A stretch of 5,605 nt of DNA from an uncultured Clostridia bacterium (GCA_947630775.1 CANRIY010000106.1:1-5605), one strand, 5' to 3'; counted from the first letter of the stretch, positions 1 through 5,392 are shown. Notes: generated by a model from the sequence alone, not told the origin. Made by a program: numbers and translations.

Positions 1-1352
1 GCCTCCGCGACAAATACGAGGCGCACCACAACGTTGCGATCACCGACGAAGCGATCGAGGCGGCGGCGAAACTTTCGGACCGCTACATCACGGACAGATT
101 TCTGCCCGATAAGGCGATCGACCTCATCGACGAAGCGGCTTCCCGCGCACGGCTCAACGCCTTCCACGGCCCCGCGGAACTGCGCGAGGCGGAGGAAAAG
201 CTCGTCCGTCTCAATGTAGACAGGGAAAAGGCGCGCAAGTGGGGGGACGCGGAAGAGCGGCTCACCGCCGAGATCGCCGCCCTCACCGAAAAGATCGACG
301 CCATGAAGTATGACTGGCAGTTGAAGCGCAACACGACGCGCGTCAGCATCGGGCAGGAGGACATCGCCGCGATCGTCAGCAGCTGGACGGGCGTCCCCGT
401 CGTCAAGATCACCGAGGAAGAGAGCGAGCGGCTTTTACGCCTCGAAGAAGAACTGCACCGTCGGATCGTGGGGCAGGACGAGGCTGTCAGCGCCGTCGCA
501 AAGGCGATTCGGCGGGCACGGGCGGGGCTCAAAGATCCCAACCGCCCCATCGGCTCCTTCATTTTCGTGGGACCTACGGGGGTCGGGAAAACAGACCTTT
601 GCAAGGCGCTTGCGGAGAGCATGTTCGGGGACGAAAAGCTCATGGTCCGCCTCGACATGTCCGAATATATGGAAAAGGGCGCGGTGACAAAGCTCATCGG
701 TGCGCCGCCCGGGTATGTTGGGTATGACGACAGCGACGGCTATCTCACCGAAAAAATCAGGAAGAAGCCCTATTCCGTCGTTCTCTTCGACGAGGTGGAG
801 AAGGCTCATCCCGACATTTTCAATCTACTCTTGCAGATCCTCGACGACGGGCGGCTTACCGACAGCAAGGGCAGGACGGTCAATTTCAAAAATACCGTCA
901 TCATTCTGACGTCTAACGTGGGGGCGCACGCCGTCAAGGAGCCGACCCTCGGATTTGGGAGTTCGGACGCGCAGAGCGAATACAACGCCATGCGGGAGAA
1001 CATCGACGCCGCGCTCAAAAAGCAGTTCCGCCCCGAGTTTTTGAATCGGCTCGATGACGTGATCATCTTCCATAAGCTCACCAAGGAGAACGCCGCGCTC
1101 ATCTGCGACAAAATTCTGGAGGGGCTCCAAAAGCGGCTTGAGGCGAAAAAGATCCGCCTCAGCGTGACGGCGGCGGCGAAGGATCTCTTGGTCGAACAGG
1201 GCTATTCGGAGGAGTACGGGGCGCGTCCCTTGAAGCGGGCGGTCCAGCGGCTCGTGGAAGACAGCCTCTCCGAAGAGATCCTGATGAACCGTCTCCGCCC
1301 CGGTACTGTCATCGCGGACGAGCGGGACGGAAAGATCTTCTTCTATAATTAA
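1..1352 (+). CDS. clpC: ATP-dependent Clp protease ATP-binding subunit ClpC (3' part, cut by window start)
   Basis: C-terminal 449 residues of a class I Clp/Hsp100 unfoldase; the reading frame is open from base 3, so the N domain and most of the first AAA+ domain lie outside. Family knowledge: a cytosolic hexamer that unfolds substrates and feeds them to ClpP. Seen, counting from the first visible codon: end of the first AAA+ module (DRFLPDKAIDLIDEAASRAR), a short M-domain region around residues 60-99, then the second AAA+ module with Walker A GPTGVGKT (190-197), pore loop GYVGYDD (237-243), Walker B VVLFDE (259-264), sensor 1 TSN (303-305), arginine finger in PEFLNR (349) and sensor 2 GAR (406-408). 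The LGF tripeptide at 316-318 sits where ClpC/ClpA carry the ClpP-docking loop, and the middle domain is short; both argue against ClpB. The pore-loop segment DDSDGYLTEK seems one residue longer than the usual DEGGQLTEK (from memory). Followed after 23 bases by its own terminator. Confidence 0.95.
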   Translation, partial: LRDKYEAHHNVAITDEAIEAAAKLSDRYITDRFLPDKAIDLIDEAASRARLNAFHGPAELREAEEKLVRLNVDREKARKWGDAEERLTAEIAALTEKIDAMKYDWQLKRNTTRVSIGQEDIAAIVSSWTGVPVVKITEEESERLLRLEEELHRRIVGQDEAVSAVAKAIRRARAGLKDPNRPIGSFIFVGPTGVGKTDLCKALAESMFGDEKLMVRLDMSEYMEKGAVTKLIGAPPGYVGYDDSDGYLTEKIRKKPYSVVLFDEVEKAHPDIFNLLLQILDDGRLTDSKGRTVNFKNTVIILTSNVGAHAVKEPTLGFGSSDAQSEYNAMRENIDAALKKQFRPEFLNRLDDVIIFHKLTKENAALICDKILEGLQKRLEAKKIRLSVTAAAKDLLVEQGYSEEYGARPLKRAVQRLVEDSLSEEILMNRLRPGTVIADERDGKIFFYN

Positions 1353-1375
1353 AACTGCGCCGCCGAGGCGCCATG

Positions 1376-1406
1376 AAAACAGCGAGGGTCCGCCCCCGCT
1401 GTTTTT
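1376..1406 (+). terminator. Intrinsic terminator of clpC
   Basis: The arm AAAACAGCG (1376-1384) pairs exactly with CGCTGTTTT (1397-1405). Inside, an A/C mismatch (1385/1396) is followed by GGG pairing with CCC around a TCCG tetraloop (1389-1392). It ends in a T run. The A-rich left arm means it could also stop transcription coming from the right. The apex GGTCCGCC is identical to that of the terminator at 5171-5202. Confidence 0.93.
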
Positions 1407-1416
1407 GTTTGATGAA

Positions 1417-1457
1417 CTCTCGGCGCCCCCTCGGCGCCCCTGTAGGGGAGCCGAGAG
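1417..1457. repeat. GC-rich palindrome with tandem 11-bp repeat
   Basis: CTCTCGGC (1417-1424) and GCCGAGAG (1450-1457) are perfect inverted ends. Inside, CTCGGCGCCCC occurs twice in tandem (1419-1429 and 1430-1440), and CCCCT/AGGGG (1437-1448) form a small hairpin. CTCGGCGCCCC is also the terminal sequence of the larger repeat element at 5237-5357, so this looks like a decayed or solo end of that family. Confidence 0.75.
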
Positions 1458-1463
1458 TGTCCC

Positions 1464-1571
1464 CTCGCTGCCCCTCTTAGGGGAAGTGGCGAACAAAGTG
1501 AGCCAAAGGGGTTTCAAAAACCCCTCAGTCACGCAAGGGCGCGTGACAGCTCCCCTACAAGGGGCGCCGAG
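1464..1571 (-). repeat. Multi-hairpin GC-rich repeat element, copy 1
   Basis: A 108-bp non-coding element whose reverse complement aligns along its length with 5237-5357. It is a string of small hairpins: CCCCT/AGGGG (1471-1483), AGGGGTTT/AAACCCCT with a CAA loop (1507-1525), GTCACGC/GCGTGAC around AAGGGC (1528-1547), and a terminal CCCCT...AGGGG followed by CGCCGAG. Orientation is set so that the CTCGGCGCCCC end is the start, placing this copy on the minus strand. No open frame is shared between copies, so it is a structural DNA or RNA repeat. I recall similar sequences scattered through gut Clostridia assemblies, but cannot verify that here. Confidence 0.85.
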
Positions 1572-1629
1572 ACGGTCGTCCCAAACCTCCGCCCCCGCGC
1601 GCATTCTTTTTGCACTAAGCGCGGCACGA

Positions 1630-1698
1630 GCCCGTAGGGCGAAGTAGGGCAGGACGCCACCTGCCCGAGACGGCTCCGCCGCAGGCGGTGGTGGGGGT
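1630..1698. repeat. Small hairpins plus GC-rich repeat shared with 5522-5552
   Basis: GCCC-GTA-GGGC (1630-1640) and GGGCAGG/CCTGCCC (1647-1653/1660-1666, 6-base loop) are perfect hairpins. The following 1671-1698, starting CGGCTCCGCCGC and ending GGTGGTGGGGGT, is matched in inverted orientation by 5522-5552, with a 3-base length difference in the middle. The stretch 1572-1629 just before holds nothing recognisable. Confidence 0.7.
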
Positions 1699-1702
1699 GT
1701 CG

Positions 1703-1739
1703 TTATGTCATGTCGAATCGTCTGATTATGTCATGTCGA
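1703..1739. repeat. 14-bp direct repeat TTATGTCATGTCGA
   Basis: TTATGTCATGTCGA is present at 1703-1716 and again at 1726-1739, a 23-base offset. The second copy is the left end of the palindromic element at 1729-1819, so the first is probably an orphan end left by a partial copy, or a duplication made during insertion. Confidence 0.75.
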
Positions 1740-1819
1740 GCGTAGTCGAGACATCTCTACCTTATTTTAATGTCGAGATTTCTCCACGCGGGCACTTTGT
1801 GCCCTTGGTCGAAATGACA
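1729..1819. repeat. ~90-bp palindromic REP/MITE-like element, type A
   Basis: The ends TGTCATGTCGA (1729-1739) and TCGAAATGACA (1809-1819) are inverted with one mismatch in 11. The inner sequences GTCGAGACATCTC (1745-1757) and GTCGAGATTTCTC (1772-1784) are near-repeats. The right arm carries an extra perfect hairpin, GGGCAC-TTT-GTGCCC (1790-1804). There is no coding capacity. Palindromes with this TGTCAT-TCGA type of end are, from memory, common between genes in many bacteria; how they move is unknown from this window, since no transposase is present. Confidence 0.8.
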
Positions 1820-1823
1820 ACAC

Positions 1824-1905
1824 CCCCGTAAGAGGGGCGCCGAGGGTGGGCAACGACCTGCCCCCTTTCCAAGGGGGCGGGTGGCGCGCCGCCCTTGGCG
1901 CGTCA
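1824..1905 (+). repeat. Multi-hairpin GC-rich repeat, fragmentary copy
   Basis: CCCC...AGGGGCGCCGAG (1824-1844) matches the right end of the element at 1464-1571. It is followed by a GCCCCCTT-TCC-AAGGGGGC hairpin (1860-1878), resembling the one at 5552-5569. Then comes a 9-bp stem (1882-1890 with 1897-1905, one G/T wobble) around the loop GCCCTT, the same hairpin type as at 5261-5282. The pieces are out of order relative to the fuller copies, so this is a mosaic. Confidence 0.7.
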
Positions 1906-1926
1906 GGTGGGGGTTCATTCTAAATT

Positions 1927-2016
1927 ACGTCATGCTGAGCTTGTCGAAGCATCACCATATTATAATGCGGTGACCCTTCGACACGCCGCTTTTGCAGCGG
2001 CGGCTCAGGGTGACGT
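1927..2016. repeat. ~90-bp palindromic REP/MITE-like element, type B
   Basis: The ends ACGTCATGCTGAGC (left) and GCTCAGGGTGACGT (right) are inverted with two mismatches in 14. A second inner inverted pair is GTCGAAGCATCACC (1943-1956) with GGTGACCCTTCGAC (1969-1982). The right arm has an additional hairpin, GCCGCT-TTTGC-AGCGGC (1985-2001), in the same relative place as in the type A element. The sequence differs from type A but the plan and length are the same. Confidence 0.82.
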
Positions 2017-2042
2017 GATTGGGAATGCGCACTCGCTCCCGT

Positions 2043-2136
2043 CCTCATCCCGAGCGAAGCGAGCGGATCTCATAGACCCACGGGCGTCTGTATTTATGAG
2101 GGGATCCACTCGCCCCTTGCGGGGCTCGGAATGAGG
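2043..2136. repeat. ~90-bp palindromic REP/MITE-like element, type C
   Basis: The ends CTCATCCCGAGC (2044-2055) and GCTCGGAATGAG (2124-2135) are inverted with one mismatch. Inner complementary pieces include GGATC/GATCC and CTCATA/TATGAG. An extra hairpin, GCCCC-TTGC-GGGGC (2112-2125), again lies in the right arm. It is the third consecutive element of this design and the last before the lipoprotein promoter. Confidence 0.8.
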
Positions 2137-2218
2137 GGGAAGCGCGGGGCAGAATGACGCGGGGGCGGGGCATTCAAACCCCCTTCACCCCCCTGTTGAT
2201 AGCTTTTCTTCCGATTTC
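2137..2218. other. Non-coding G/C-run spacer
   Basis: It holds the 8-bp direct repeat GCGGGGCA at 2144-2151 and 2165-2172, and a C-rich stretch (2178-2194). No gene, promoter or terminator is convincing here. It ends where composition switches sharply to AT-rich. Confidence 0.5.
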
Positions 2219-2262
2219 CCAAAAAAATTTTAGATATAACCCATTTTTAACCCAAAAAATCA
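2219..2262 (+). promoter_or_regulatory. AT-rich upstream region with 11-bp-spaced TAACCCA repeat
   Basis: Directly upstream of the -35 box the DNA becomes A/T-rich, with A- and T-runs suggesting an UP-element-like contact for the RNA polymerase alpha subunit. TAACCCA occurs at 2237-2243 and 2248-2254, 11 bases apart, roughly one helical turn. It could be a regulator site or chance in low-complexity sequence. Confidence 0.4.
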
Positions 2263-2263
2263 C

Positions 2264-2290
2264 TTGACAAAAAATCGGGGGGGGTAAAAT
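2264..2290 (+). promoter_or_regulatory. Sigma-A-type promoter of the lipoprotein gene with G8 spacer tract
   Basis: A consensus -35 TTGACA (2264-2269) and near-consensus -10 TAAAAT (2285-2290) are separated by 15 bases, of which the last eight (2277-2284) are all G. The optimum spacer for housekeeping sigma factors is 17, so the promoter as written should be weak; gaining one or two G would bring it to 16 or 17. Transcription would start near 2297, giving a leader of about 85 bases. It is the only good promoter upstream of the gene. Confidence 0.75.
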
Positions 2291-2366
2291 AGAGGGTGCA
2301 CAGATATTCTAATAGTTCTGTCATTTTCGTGTGGAAATCACGGGGCTGTGGATCGTGCAAAAATCG

Positions 2367-2373
2367 AAAGGAG
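2367..2373 (+). promoter_or_regulatory. Ribosome binding site AAAGGAG
   Basis: AAAGGAG lies 8 bases before the ATG at 2382. It decides the start: an in-frame GTG at 2331 has no such site upstream and would put 17 extra residues in front of a well-formed signal peptide. Confidence 0.92.
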
Positions 2374-2381
2374 AAAAGGTT

Positions 2382-5102
2382 ATGAACAAGACAAAAAAGC
2401 GTTCCTTTACCGCACTTCTGCTTGTGCTCGCTTCGCTGTTCGTGCTCGTCCTGTCGCTCGGCATTTTCTGTGCCTGCGGTGATACGAATGAGACGGCCGC
2501 CGAAGAGTCTACGGGCGGAAGCTGGTACTACGGCGACGAAGTCCCCCCGGCAGATCTCGGCAAAAACGGAGACCATTATCTCAATACCGAGACGCTGACG
2601 GCATACCTCAAGACGGCGGACGGGACATGGCAGTCCACCACGCTGTACAGCGGGGCGGAAGCGCCTGATAATGCAGAGGGAGAGGCGGGCGATCTCTATC
2701 TCGACACGAAGAGCGGCGTGCTTTACCAGAAGGGCGAATCCCTTTGGAGCATCGTCGTGACGCTCAAGGGCGAAAAGGGCCGCGACGGCGTCATGTGGTT
2801 CTCGGGCGAGACCGATCCCGAAACGGGCGATCCCGCTCTTACGGACGCCCAAAAAGGCGATTTCTACCTGAATACAAAGGATTTCACCGTCTGGCAGCTC
2901 CAAGAGAAGCAAGATAAATCGCTCGGATGGGCGAGACTCGGCTCCATCAAGCCCGAAGACGGCGCAACGGGGCAGACGGGTCCCGCGGGGCCCGAGGGCC
3001 CCAGAGGTCCCGAGGGGCCCGAGGGTCCGAAAGGCGACGACGGCAAGTCGGCCTATGAGCTCTACGTCGAGCAATATAAGAAAGATCATGTAGGCGCCGA
3101 AGAAGGCTGGATGTCCGAAGAGCAATGGCTTGAAAGCCTCAAGGGCGAACAGGGCGAGCCCGGAAAGGATTCCGTGCACTTCTTTAACGGCGACGGTGCG
3201 CCGCAGGACAATCCCGCGGTGGCAGGCGCCGTCGCGGGTGACCTCTACGTCGGACGGTTCGACGGCACCGACGGAACGGGCAAGGGCTCGGGCTCCATTC
3301 TCTATCGTTACGACGGCAAAAAATGGGACGTTCTCATGGAGAGCATGACGAAGGGAACGATCTCGATCTTCTCTCTCGAAAAACTCGTGGAGTTCAGCGG
3401 GCTCGTTGCGGCGGGCAAGATCGCCGACGGCGCGGAAGTCCACCTCAAGGCGGATATCGACTTTAATGAAGCGGCAACTGTCTCCGTGAAAGCGCGCGCG
3501 GCGGTCATGGCGATCGCGGCAGCCGATTGGACGCCCATCGGCACGGAAGAGCACCCCTTCAAGGGCACTTTCGACGGCGAGGGTCACACCATTTCCAATT
3601 TCGCGGCCGAAGCCCAAGCCGGTGATGTCGCAGGGTTCTTCGGAAAGGTCGACGGCGCGACGATCGAGAATCTCCACTTTGAAAACGCGACCGTCACGGC
3701 AACGGGAACAGGTGCATACGGCGCAGTCGTCGTCGGCGAAGCAAAGAGCGACGTCACGTTACATAATGTCACTGTTTCGGGCAAGGTTACGGCGACAGAT
3801 GACGGCGCCAAGGTCGGAAGCCTCGTCGGCAAAAACGACGGCGGCACGGTCACGACGAAGGACGTCGAAGTCACCGTCAGCGGGATCGAGAACACCAAAG
3901 ATAACTTTGTCGGTGAAGGCACCGGTGCAACCGTGGAAGGCAACTATGCAACGGGCAGCGAAGTCGGCGAAGGTTTCATCAAAAAAGAGGAGTACAGCTC
4001 CACGGGTGAAGTTACAAGCACCTCGTATGAGGTCCTGAATAAGGAAGGTTTGATTGCTTTTGCGAATAGCGTCAACGGCACAGAAGAAGGGGCAAAGGAA
4101 TATTACGGCGAGAAGATCACGCTTGCGGACGACATCGATCTGACAGGTGTAAATTGGACGCCCATCGGGAGTTATGCCCACAAGTTCCGCGGAAGTTTCG
4201 ACGGGCAGGGGCATACGATCTCCAATCTCAAGATCGTAAGGGACGATCATGCTGCGGCCGCATCCTATTACGGTTTGTTCGGGTATGTCGGATTAAACCA
4301 AATTAACTACCCGGGCAAAAACGAAAACACAATAAGATCTGTCATCGAAAACCTTACGCTCAAAAATGTCGATATTCCCGCCGCGTCGAACCCGACCGAG
4401 GAGAAGCCCCATGGCGACGTTGCAAGTTTGTCACAGGTAGGCGCGTTTGCCGGCGCAGCATTCGGCGCAAATCTGAAGAACCTGACTTTGACGGGCGATG
4501 TCAATATCAGCGGACAATATAATGTCGGCGGGATCGCAGGGGCATTTTGGATGTTGAGAGACAGAACATATCTTAAAGAAGATACAGTCGTTGAGAACAT
4601 CACTGTCGACGCAAAGGGTACGATTTCTACGACAAGCGGGGGTTGCAGTGCAGTGTTTGGAGCCGTAATCAGATCGCAAGCGACCGGTTATAGCGGGAAT
4701 CACAATTTCCTCATATCGAATATTGTTGTCAAAAATGTTACCTTAAAAGGAGCCAGCGGTGTCGGCGGCGTCATCGGGATAGCATCAAGCCCTGGTTTGA
4801 AAGATACAGCTCTTACGATCGACGGAGTGACAATGACCGATGTGACAATCATTGGTGTGCCCACTTCAACTGCCAACACAACCTCCTTTGGAGTCATCAT
4901 GGGAGCGGATGCTTATGGTGAAAACCAGACGGTGACCTTCAAAAACCTGAGCGGGACTGTCAGCGTTGAGTCGAATGGCACAAAACAAGCTGAAGCGCTC
5001 CACAAGGGTGTCATCGGGAAAACAATCGAAGGCCTTGATCCCACGATCGAAAGTAACACGCTTGAGATCACTTGGAACGGCGAGCCGCTTGCCGCCGAAT
5101 AA
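2382..5102 (+). CDS. Secreted, probably lipid-anchored surface protein with GDxYL modules, collagen-like stretch and GLUG-type beta-helix repeats
   Basis: 906 residues. Residues 1-32 form a signal peptide: basic MNKTKKR, a hydrophobic core, then GIFCACGD, with Cys32 (less likely Cys30) the probable lipidated residue; the lipobox is not canonical. Next come three ~40-residue modules (about 48-83, 88-122, 139-183) built as aromatic-G...P...GDxYLxT...W, with a fourth at about 267-315. Residues 194-223 are ten Gly-X-Y triplets rich in GPE/GPK; 224-254 is a SAYELYVEQ...EEQWLESLKG linker, followed by GEQGEPGKD. From about 330 on, two related halves each carry an aDID[FL]...WTPIG...F.G.FDG.GHTISN motif (382-406, 591-615), typical of GLUG-type beta-helix surface proteins. 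There is no sortase motif and no C-terminal membrane segment, so any anchoring is N-terminal. It is a single-gene unit with its own promoter and terminator. Role unknown; binding to host, mucus or neighbouring cells is an inference from architecture only. Confidence 0.9.
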   Translation: MNKTKKRSFTALLLVLASLFVLVLSLGIFCACGDTNETAAEESTGGSWYYGDEVPPADLGKNGDHYLNTETLTAYLKTADGTWQSTTLYSGAEAPDNAEGEAGDLYLDTKSGVLYQKGESLWSIVVTLKGEKGRDGVMWFSGETDPETGDPALTDAQKGDFYLNTKDFTVWQLQEKQDKSLGWARLGSIKPEDGATGQTGPAGPEGPRGPEGPEGPKGDDGKSAYELYVEQYKKDHVGAEEGWMSEEQWLESLKGEQGEPGKDSVHFFNGDGAPQDNPAVAGAVAGDLYVGRFDGTDGTGKGSGSILYRYDGKKWDVLMESMTKGTISIFSLEKLVEFSGLVAAGKIADGAEVHLKADIDFNEAATVSVKARAAVMAIAAADWTPIGTEEHPFKGTFDGEGHTISNFAAEAQAGDVAGFFGKVDGATIENLHFENATVTATGTGAYGAVVVGEAKSDVTLHNVTVSGKVTATDDGAKVGSLVGKNDGGTVTTKDVEVTVSGIENTKDNFVGEGTGATVEGNYATGSEVGEGFIKKEEYSSTGEVTSTSYEVLNKEGLIAFANSVNGTEEGAKEYYGEKITLADDIDLTGVNWTPIGSYAHKFRGSFDGQGHTISNLKIVRDDHAAAASYYGLFGYVGLNQINYPGKNENTIRSVIENLTLKNVDIPAASNPTEEKPHGDVASLSQVGAFAGAAFGANLKNLTLTGDVNISGQYNVGGIAGAFWMLRDRTYLKEDTVVENITVDAKGTISTTSGGCSAVFGAVIRSQATGYSGNHNFLISNIVVKNVTLKGASGVGGVIGIASSPGLKDTALTIDGVTMTDVTIIGVPTSTANTTSFGVIMGADAYGENQTVTFKNLSGTVSVESNGTKQAEALHKGVIGKTIEGLDPTIESNTLEITWNGEPLAAE
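2961..3050 (+). repeat. Collagen-like Gly-X-Y coding repeat
   Basis: Ten triplets starting at Gly194, including GPAGPEGPRGPEGPEGPK. At DNA level it is a run of near-identical 9-base units of GGxCCCGAG type, so it may vary in length between strains. The glutamate/lysine-rich Y positions fit bacterial collagens, which use charged residues instead of hydroxyproline. Ten triplets is short for a stable triple helix. Confidence 0.85.
3525..3599 (+). repeat. 75-bp intragenic repeat, copy 1 (GLUG-type motif)
   Basis: Encodes DWTPIG...FDGEGHTISN (residues 382-406). It is similar to 4152-4226 at both protein and DNA level and has exactly the same length, so the two beta-helix halves probably arose by internal duplication, or by recruitment of the same module. 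Confidence 0.8.
4152..4226 (+). repeat. 75-bp intragenic repeat, copy 2 (GLUG-type motif)
   Basis: Encodes NWTPIG...FDGQGHTISN (residues 591-615), the counterpart of 3525-3599. It follows a LADDIDLTGV strand, as copy 1 follows LKADIDF. Confidence 0.8.
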
Positions 5103-5170
5103 CGCCGAAGGGATTTTCCCAAAGGCTTAAAAAGCTCACAGACGGGTATTTCGGTACCTATATTCACACG

Positions 5171-5202
5171 ACAAAAAAGAGAGGTCCGCCTCTCTTTTTT
5201 GT
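5171..5202 (+). terminator. Intrinsic terminator of the lipoprotein gene
   Basis: A perfect 14-bp stem, ACAAAAAAGAGAGG (5171-5184) with CCTCTCTTTTTTGT (5189-5202), encloses the tetraloop TCCG. It lies 68 bases after the stop codon. The A6/T6 symmetry makes it potentially bidirectional. Confidence 0.95.
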
Positions 5203-5236
5203 ATGCCGCCCGATTTCAGATGGGGCAATGGGGGTT

Positions 5237-5357
5237 CTCGGCGCCCCTCTTAGGGGAGCTGTCGCGCCGCCCTTGGCGCGACTGAGGGGTTCTCGGCGTC
5301 CGTGTTTTTGAAACCCCTTCGGCCCTGCGGGCCACTTCCCCTAAAAGGGGCAGCGAG
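5237..5357 (+). repeat. Multi-hairpin GC-rich repeat element, copy 2
   Basis: It is 121 bp and inverted relative to the copy at 1464-1571. In order: CTCGGCGCCCC end, CCCCT/AGGGG hairpin, GTCGCGCC/GGCGCGAC around GCCCTT (5261-5282), a GGGGTT...GAAACCCC hairpin, GGCC-CTGC-GGCC (5321-5332), CCCCT/AGGGG and the end GGGGCAGCGAG. Compared with copy 1 it carries about 13 extra bases around 5292-5304, and these contain a second CTCGGCGTC start-like sequence. Confidence 0.85.
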
Positions 5358-5392
5358 TGGGGTGCGGCGTCATCCTGCCCTGCGTGCACATG

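Noticed and set aside
825..1604. Minus-strand open frame (259 codons) spanning the clpC end and the repeat region
   Set aside because: It runs through the clpC terminator and a structural repeat, with no family resemblance; a shadow frame.
1405..1647. Plus-strand open frame (80 codons) in the repeat region
   Set aside because: It lies entirely on palindromic repeats, has no ribosome binding site and begins inside the clpC terminator.
1410..2140. CRISPR array
   Set aside because: The repeats are different palindromes with inverted ends, not identical direct repeats with regular unique spacers.
2331..2381. Upstream in-frame GTG start for the lipoprotein
   Set aside because: No ribosome binding site precedes it, and it would add 17 residues before a complete signal peptide; ATG 2382 has AAAGGAG at ideal spacing.
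2297..2381. Riboswitch in the lipoprotein leader
   Set aside because: The ~85-base leader shows no strong conserved fold and no terminator hairpin before the start codon.
2247..3677. Long open frame on the minus strand (476 codons) opposite the lipoprotein gene start
   Set aside because: Its sequence is low in recognisable domains, has no ribosome binding site, and ends inside the promoter region of the lipoprotein gene. Open antisense frames are expected opposite GC-rich coding sequence.
3759..4250. Minus-strand open frame (163 codons) inside the lipoprotein gene
   Set aside because: Its composition mirrors the sense gene; no ribosome binding site and no domain.
5072..5311. Plus-strand open frame after the lipoprotein gene
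   Set aside because: It overlaps the gene end, crosses the terminator and runs into a structural repeat; there is no sign of coding.
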